Assembly: GCF_913060805.1 (NCBI RefSeq)
Contig: NZ_CAJXTC010000003.1
Span: 171,819-235,818, forward strand
Length of the DNA: 64,000 nucleotides
Reading direction: 5' to 3'
Source of the DNA: an uncultured Draconibacterium sp.
GTDB lineage: Bacteria; Bacteroidota; Bacteroidia; Bacteroidales; Prolixibacteraceae
Of the stretch, positions 59,242-64,000 are shown one piece after another (within the stretch, counting starts at the first letter, position 1; each line of letters opens with the position of its first letter). The notes beneath the pieces are model-generated. The model searched no databases, was not told the origin of the DNA, and worked only from the letters and a program-made list of their open reading frames with translations. A program made the position numbers and the translations under genes.

Positions 59242-60092
59242 ATCGTTTAAAAATTATTGAAGAATGGATTTTTAAGATTATTTCTTTTATCGCGGCCTAT
59301 TCCGTAGTATTAATTTTGCTGTATCTGCTGCTTGTGGTTTTTAAAAAGGGAATTGGGGCGCTATCGTGGGAAATTATTCTTTCAATGCCCGAAGGCGGTT
59401 ATTATTTTGGTGGCGATGGTGGTATTCTGAACGCGATTGTGGGTTCTTTTTACCTTTCGGTGGGTGCCACATTTCTGGCTGTAATTATCGGATTACCGGC
59501 AGCATTGTTTATCAATGTGCAGCTCATCAGGTTAAAGCGGACACAAAACACCATTCGTTTTTTTCTCGATGCCCTTTGGGGAATTCCATCCATTGTTTAC
59601 GGTGCCTTTGGCTTTGCCGTCATGTTACTTTTAGGATTGAATGCCTCGCTTTTGGCCGGGATTATTACGGTGGCCTTGCTGATTACGCCCATTTTAGTGA
59701 GGGCGTTCGACGAGGTGTTAAAAACAATACCTGTAGAACTTCAGGAGGCCTCTTTTTCGTTAGGTTCAACAAAAACAGAAACGGCGCTAAAAGTGCTTTT
59801 AAAACAGGGGTTAGCTGGTTTTATAACGGCTTTGCTACTTGCTTTCGGTCGTGGCATTGGCGATGCAGCTTCGGTACTTTTTACTGCTGGTTTCACCGAT
59901 AATATTCCTGTAACATTCGACGAACCGGTTGCCACTCTACCGCTGTCCATCTTTTTTCAGCTCAGCTCGCCAATCGAAGAGGTTCGACAACGGGCTTATG
60001 CGGCTGCGGTTGTGCTTACTATTATCATTTTAATTATCAGTGTTTCGGCACGAATCCTTTCAAAACGCTATTCAAAAAACAGCATAAAATGA
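59238..60092 (+). CDS. pstA: Phosphate ABC transporter permease PstA
   Basis: 284 residues with six membrane helices. The EAA loop ELQEASFSLGSTKTETALKV and LLAFGRGIGDAASVLFTAG mark the coupling helix and PstA signature. It starts at ATG 59238, overlapping pstC by 4 bases, and its stop overlaps pstB by 4 bases, so the whole transporter is translationally coupled. Confidence 0.92.
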   Translation: MNRLKIIEEWIFKIISFIAAYSVVLILLYLLLVVFKKGIGALSWEIILSMPEGGYYFGGDGGILNAIVGSFYLSVGATFLAVIIGLPAALFINVQLIRLKRTQNTIRFFLDALWGIPSIVYGAFGFAVMLLLGLNASLLAGIITVALLITPILVRAFDEVLKTIPVELQEASFSLGSTKTETALKVLLKQGLAGFITALLLAFGRGIGDAASVLFTAGFTDNIPVTFDEPVATLPLSIFFQLSSPIEEVRQRAYAAAVVLTIIILIISVSARILSKRYSKNSIK

Positions 60093-60931
60093 ATTCAATG
60101 ACTTTGTCATATCAATCACAACTAACTGCGAGGCGAGCTGTTTCGCAGAATGAAATAAAAGTTTCGGAATTAAAAGAAGCAGCCCCGATAGTTGAAATAA
60201 AAGGTTTGAATGTTAGAACAAAAGATGGGGAAATCCTGAAAAATATCAATCTCGAAATTCCAAAAAATAAGATTGTAGTATTGCTGGGGCCTTCGGGCTG
60301 CGGGAAAACCACGCTGCTGAAAAGCTTAAACCGCCTGACCGATCTGCATAAAGAACTAAAAGTTTCGGGACAGATTCTTATTGATGGACAGGATATTACG
60401 AAAGCTGGTCAGAACCTTGCTAACATGCGCCAGAAAATGGGACTGTTGTCGCAAAGGCCTTTTCCTTTACCAGCCTCAATTTATAAAAATGTGGCTTACG
60501 GATTAAAACTAAAAGGTATCCGCTCGAAGAAACTAATTTCACACAGCGTGGAAACCAACCTGAAAAGAGTGGGTTTGTGGAACGAGGTTCAGGATCGCTT
60601 AAAGAGTCCTGCGAACAGTCTTTCAATCGGGCAACAGCAAAGACTTTGCCTGGCACGCGGACTAGCCGTAAAACCCACCATTATTTTAGCCGACGAACCA
60701 ACCTCAGCACTCGATCCCATTTCGACAAAGATTATCGAAAATCTATTTAAAGATTTAAAGAAACATTACACTATAATTTTGGTAACCCACGTGTTGCGCC
60801 AGGCATTACGACTGGCCGACCATGTTGTATTTATGTACTATGGCGAAATTATTGAGCAGGGGCATCCCGACGACATTTTGAAAAATCCGAAAACAAAAAT
60901 CTTAAAGAAGTATCTGATTGATGGGAATTAG
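60089..60931 (+). CDS. pstB: Phosphate ABC transporter ATPase PstB
   Basis: 280 residues. Walker A GPSGCGKTTLLKSLNRL, ABC signature LSIGQQQRLCLARGLAV, Walker B TIILADEPTSALDP and the switch His in LVTHVLRQALRLAD. An N-terminal ~35-residue extension (MNSMTLSYQSQLTARRAVSQ) is longer than usual. It powers PstSCA. No phoU gene follows, although phoU is normally next in pst operons. Instead a truncated mob-gene copy begins 40 bases later. Confidence 0.93.
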   Translation: MNSMTLSYQSQLTARRAVSQNEIKVSELKEAAPIVEIKGLNVRTKDGEILKNINLEIPKNKIVVLLGPSGCGKTTLLKSLNRLTDLHKELKVSGQILIDGQDITKAGQNLANMRQKMGLLSQRPFPLPASIYKNVAYGLKLKGIRSKKLISHSVETNLKRVGLWNEVQDRLKSPANSLSIGQQQRLCLARGLAVKPTIILADEPTSALDPISTKIIENLFKDLKKHYTIILVTHVLRQALRLADHVVFMYYGEIIEQGHPDDILKNPKTKILKKYLIDGN

Positions 60932-60968
60932 GTGTTTCTTTATTATTGATTACGCTAATTAACAATCA

Positions 60969-61622
60969 TTGATTTATGAACGAGTTTATTTAGTTTTTCT
61001 GTCAACGAAATTATCGGGTTTGACGGACGAATATTATGGTATCAAGCTGAGTGGCTGCAAAATTCTAATGTGTTTTTTTGCCTATTTTGCACATAACCAG
61101 GTTAATCAAACGCAATTTTCAAACGAGCAATTAAGAATATTACTGAAGAATATGGTTACAGCATCGACTTATACCATTTGCGAAGTCGGTAAAAATCTTT
61201 CAGCGGTTAAAAGGGAACTGAAGGCTACAATTTCACCCATAAACGAACGGATTGATCAATTAAAAATACCAAAAGATGTTATTGTTAGGAAGGAACACCA
61301 CATTAGGATCGATTTTAGGAATAGTAAGGCTGTCATCACCATTATTTCTATGGCGCTTGCTATTTTGCTTTTACTGGGCGGTAACGTTTGGCAACTTAAT
61401 ACCAATGGAAAGCTAAGAGATAATGATTTGAAATATAGATATATTAAACTCAAAGGCGAAGTAGATACTAAGGTTTTGTCTCAGCTGGAATCAATTTTTA
61501 CTTATAACCGGGACCGGGATGCTATCTCAAAAATTCGTAAACAGGTTAAAAGCCATGAACAGTTGGTTAGGGAGCATGCTGAAAAGTTGGAAAGAGAGAG
61601 ATTTGAAGAGGTACAAAATTGA
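60969..61622 (+). pseudogene. 5'-truncated copy of the mobilisation membrane gene
   Basis: From 61095 onward the frame encodes nearly the same protein as residues ~51-220 of the 53475 gene (coiled coil, membrane helix ISMALAILLLLGGNVWQ, tail). The N-terminal ~42 residues (MIYERVYLVFLSTKLSGL) are unrelated, with no good start, so this copy has lost its own 5' third. It keeps an open frame, so translation from an internal start is possible. It ends the phosphate module on the right and carries the 265-bp stretch identical to copy A. Confidence 0.7.
61095..61605 (+). repeat. 511-bp direct repeat, copy B
   Basis: Partner of 53625-54135 in the same orientation. See the 53625 entry for the identity pattern. 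Confidence 0.9.
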
Positions 61623-61794
61623 AATTGTTAGACAGAGTTCATGTTACAGTCTCCTCAACATCATAATATAGATCCTACTCATTAAACACAATCATCAATA
61701 TTTTATAAAATCTTTATATCAATCAAATTTATCTTTATAAAATCTTGATATCATAACTAGTTCCTTTGTATTAGTAACAGTAACAGATTAAACT

Positions 61795-61908
61795 ATGTCT
61801 TCTTTTTGGAATACTGTGGGTATAATCATACTGATAATTGCCTTTGTTTATGTACTATCTGTGACAGTAACAACATTGGTAAAATTTATGAAAGACGATG
61901 ATGATTAA
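61795..61908 (+). CDS. 37-residue single-helix membrane protein upstream of trkH
   Basis: Short ORF MSSFWNTVGIIILIIAFVYV... ending KFMKDDDD, consisting of one membrane helix (~8-29) with a short acidic cytoplasmic tail. It lies 67 bases before trkH on the same strand. A similar 38-residue protein follows trkH (63649). The two share a GII(I/V)L-rich helix start. Size and placement recall KdpF-type small subunits of potassium transporters. No SD-like sequence is obvious, which is normal in Bacteroidota. Confidence 0.55.
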   Translation: MSSFWNTVGIIILIIAFVYVLSVTVTTLVKFMKDDDD

Positions 61909-61975
61909 AGAAACTCAGAATTTAGGCTAAAAAATAAAGTGGAGTTCTTAAATCAAAATATGTATAGAGGATAGT

Positions 61976-63427
61976 ATGGACAAGATCATAAACTTCAGGT
62001 TAACTTCGAAAATACTTAGCAGAAATGTATTCATTGTTTCACTGTCAATTTTAGTTTGCTCCATCATCGCTCTAATTTATGCTGAACCGATATATCCGTT
62101 TTTAATATCCTTTTTAATTTCATTTACAATAGCTTTTATATTGTTTCTGATATCGAAAACGGAAAATGGAGATACTGAGTTAAACCGAAAAGATGCCTAT
62201 TTTTCCGTAACAAGTTCGTGGCTTTTAATGACTTTATTGGGAAGTCTTCCTTATGTAATTTCAGGAAGTATTCCCGTATTTGTCGATGCTTTGTTCGAAT
62301 CAGTTTCTGGTTTTACAACAACCGGATCTTCTATTTTAACCGATATTGAATCGCTGCCAAAATCCATTTTATTTTGGCGAAGTTTAACCCACTGGATTGG
62401 GGGAATCGGTATTATTGTATTGGTAATACTTATAATGCCAACCTTGCAAATTGGCGGCTACCAGTTGTTTACAATGGAGTCGTCGTTGCAGGAAAAGATA
62501 CATCCCAAAATAAAATCGGTAGGTCAACGTATTCTTGCCATTTACGTGCTGCTTACGGCTGCCGAAGTTGTTCTTCTACTGCTGGGAAAAATGAATTTGT
62601 TTGACAGTGTTTGTCATGCGTTCGGCACCATCGCCACTGGAGGATTTTCTCCTAAAAATACCAGTATCACCGATTATTCGCCTTACATACAGTATGTAAT
62701 AATGATATTCATGTTGCTGGCAGGAACCAATTTTGTGATTCATTATTACATCTTAAAAAGAGAATTCGGAAAGGTTAAAGAGAACGAAGAGATGAGATTT
62801 TATTTTGCCGTTGTATCTATTGTTGGGCTAATCATTACTTTGGTTTTGTTTTTCAAGATGAACAAACCTTTTGAGGAAGCGTTTCGCGAAGCCTTTTTTC
62901 AGGTCATTTCAATTGTTACATGTACTGGTTTTGCTTCAGCTGATTATTTAAACTGGCCGGTATTTGCCTGGGTTTTTATATTCCTGATAATGTTTCTCGG
63001 AGGTAGTACCGGATCTACTGCCGGAGGAATCAAAATGGCTCGGCACCTGGTATTATTAAAAAACATTCGACGAAATTTTCGTGAATTTCTACACCCCCAT
63101 GCCATTTTACATTTGAGAATTAACGGTAGGCCGATAAATGATGAAACTAATAGAACCATCCTTTCCTTTATAAGCATCTATTTCATTGTTTTTGTTATCG
63201 GGAGCATTCTAATTGTAGCTACAGGAGTGGATATAAGAACGGCGAGCAGTTCGGTAGCAACCTGCATGGCTGGTATCGGTCCTGGGATTGGAACAGTTGG
63301 CCCGGCAAGTAATTTTGCTCATCTCCCTGCGAACAGCAAAGTCCTACTTTCTATCTTAATGATTATCGGCCGGCTTGAGATCTACACTGTAATTGTTTTG
63401 TTTACTAAAAAGTTCTGGCAACATTAA
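61976..63427 (+). CDS. trkH: TrkH-family potassium uptake protein
   Basis: 483 residues. Four M1-P-M2 repeats with selectivity-filter segments VSGFTTTGSSILT, GTIATGGFSPKN, TCTGFAS and CMAGIGPGIGTVG. FESVSGFTTTG and GGSTGSTAGGIKMARHLVLL are TrkH hallmarks. It imports K+ across the inner membrane, normally gated by a cytoplasmic TrkA subunit, which is not in the window. The start is the ATG at 61976. It is sandwiched between two single-helix mini-proteins and followed by a probable sensor kinase. Confidence 0.93.
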   Translation: MDKIINFRLTSKILSRNVFIVSLSILVCSIIALIYAEPIYPFLISFLISFTIAFILFLISKTENGDTELNRKDAYFSVTSSWLLMTLLGSLPYVISGSIPVFVDALFESVSGFTTTGSSILTDIESLPKSILFWRSLTHWIGGIGIIVLVILIMPTLQIGGYQLFTMESSLQEKIHPKIKSVGQRILAIYVLLTAAEVVLLLLGKMNLFDSVCHAFGTIATGGFSPKNTSITDYSPYIQYVIMIFMLLAGTNFVIHYYILKREFGKVKENEEMRFYFAVVSIVGLIITLVLFFKMNKPFEEAFREAFFQVISIVTCTGFASADYLNWPVFAWVFIFLIMFLGGSTGSTAGGIKMARHLVLLKNIRRNFREFLHPHAILHLRINGRPINDETNRTILSFISIYFIVFVIGSILIVATGVDIRTASSSVATCMAGIGPGIGTVGPASNFAHLPANSKVLLSILMIIGRLEIYTVIVLFTKKFWQH

Positions 63428-63648
63428 CTTTAAAAATGATGATAAAATGCTAAAAATGACCATCTATATTTACAAATAAGAATATATGCGAGCAACTCTT
63501 TTAGCTTTCAAGGTGCTACTTCGGGATACACATACAATTTTCAAAAGTGACTTATTGTCAATTTTTATAATATCCTTATCACATTCCACGATTCTTTATA
63601 AAACATTTATAAAATCGTCCTCAACTTTGCTTTGTAGATTTAGTACGA

Positions 63649-63765
63649 ATGAAACTTACAGCTTGGGATATTATAGGGATAATCGTTTTAGTATTGACAT
63701 TTCTTGTCATCATTGTTAAAGCGTTGTGGCTTCTAATTAAATACTATATACGCTTGAATAAGTAG
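63649..63765 (+). CDS. 38-residue single-helix membrane protein downstream of trkH
   Basis: Short ORF MKLTAWDIIGIIVLVLTFLV... ending YYIRLNK: one membrane helix (~8-30) and a basic cytoplasmic tail. Placement mirrors the 61795 protein on the other side of trkH, and both start their helix with I/V-G-I-I. It precedes the truncated sensor gene by 92 bases. It could be a KdpF-like subunit whose Kdp operon continues beyond the window. No homology search was possible. Confidence 0.5.
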   Translation: MKLTAWDIIGIIVLVLTFLVIIVKALWLLIKYYIRLNK

Positions 63766-63857
63766 ATGGTTTGAAAATGATAGATTCAGAAATTTAAACT
63801 AAAAACAATATCTTGTACAGGCTAATTTATTTGCGAAAAAAGGATACCAGAACAGTC

Positions 63858-64000
63858 ATGCCCAAAATAAAATTTATAAATTATTCGAATTCAACCCTAT
63901 TTTCACAAAAAATAAAGCACTACCTTCTGGCTATAATTATTGTTAGCGTTACGGCTTTACTTTGCATCCCGCTTTCAAATACCCAAAGCTATTATGTTGT
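63858..64000 (+). CDS. Start of a probable KdpD-like (DUF4118) sensor kinase, cut by window end
   Basis: Only the first 47 codons are present. After a polar N-terminus (MPKIKFINYSNS) a hydrophobic helix runs HYLLAIIIVSVTALLCIPLS and then NTQSYYVV. This matches my memory of DUF4118 KdpD-type sensor N-termini, where the first helix pair is followed by a short polar loop. With potassium genes just upstream, a K+-responsive sensor is plausible. The catalytic part is outside the window. Confidence 0.45.
   Translation, partial: MPKIKFINYSNSTLFSQKIKHYLLAIIIVSVTALLCIPLSNTQSYYV

Larger units (their letters stand above)
45550..61605. mobile_element. Element 2: integrative mobilisable element (right end not seen)
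   Basis: Starts at the tRNA-Met 3' fragment. The clear core is 45780-54146: integrase, AlbA/RecG-like protein, excisionase-like proteins, VapE-like helicase, Toprim primase, candidate oriT, mobC, relaxase and a membrane accessory gene. A copy of the last gene recurs at 61095-61605, so mobile DNA extends at least that far. No second tRNA sequence was found to 64000. No type IV secretion genes are seen, so it would be mobilised in trans. Whether the intervening phosphate genes belong to it is unproven. Confidence 0.6.

Noticed and set aside
63486..63719. 77-codon frame upstream of the second mini-protein
   Set aside because: Contains no membrane-helix or domain pattern and overlaps the more convincing 63649 ORF in another frame.
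1..64000. CRISPR array
   Set aside because: No series of regularly spaced identical direct repeats and no cas genes were seen. The periodic repeats found are too short and few.

Overview
The window looks like chromosome from a member of the Bacteroidota, probably class Bacteroidia near the marine Marinilabiliales/Prolixibacteraceae (an inference from gene content, not a measured placement). Supporting signs are several TAnnTTTG -7 promoter boxes, a protein with a type IX secretion sorting tail, the futalosine menaquinone route, a DUF4954 protein beside glmS, MOBP-type mobilisation genes and Bacteroidota-style tyrosine integrases.

Bases 1-28540 are mostly core genome: a PAS/LuxR regulator (cut by the window edge), DUF4954 plus glmS, an AT-rich T9SS-exported FG-GAP protein, a DedA-like membrane protein, fabD, an NtrC-type response regulator, a flavin reductase-rubredoxin fusion, a CDGSH protein, a lactonase-family propeller, folE, mqnB, hldD, a YhhN lysoplasmalogenase, an ECF sigma factor with a probable partner, an M64 peptidase, an MscS-type channel, an ammonium transporter flanked by two paralogous Lrp/AsnC regulators, rlmB and an ABC-F ATPase. 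Several intergenic gaps hold structured or repeated DNA.

Bases 29106-45572 are a 16.5 kb integrated element bounded by a 23-bp direct repeat matching the 3' end of a tRNA-Met gene. It carries an integrase, a small HTH protein, a replication-initiator-like gene with three internal palindromes (candidate origin), terS without terL, a gp10-like protein and a tape measure protein without capsid, portal or other tail genes. It also has a two-gene membrane module, a Cro/CI-type repressor facing a divergent promoter with four phased operators, and accessory genes beside the right attachment site. This organisation resembles phage-inducible chromosomal islands (phage satellites) more than a complete prophage, though a decayed prophage is the main alternative.

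A second element starts at the same tRNA 3' fragment (45550-45600) with its own integrase at 45780. It holds an AlbA/Schlafen-type ATP-binding protein, excisionase-like proteins, a VapE-like helicase, a CHC2/Toprim primase, a candidate oriT, mobC, a relaxase and a membrane accessory gene, so it looks like an integrative mobilisable element. Part of the accessory gene is repeated 7.5 kb downstream (53625-54135 and 61095-61605). Between the copies lies a self-contained phosphate module: NarL-type histidine kinase and regulator, porin, and pstSCAB without phoU. After the second copy come a TrkH potassium transporter with a single-helix mini-protein on each side and the start of a probable KdpD-like sensor. 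The element's right end, and the intact tRNA gene expected there, are not in the window.
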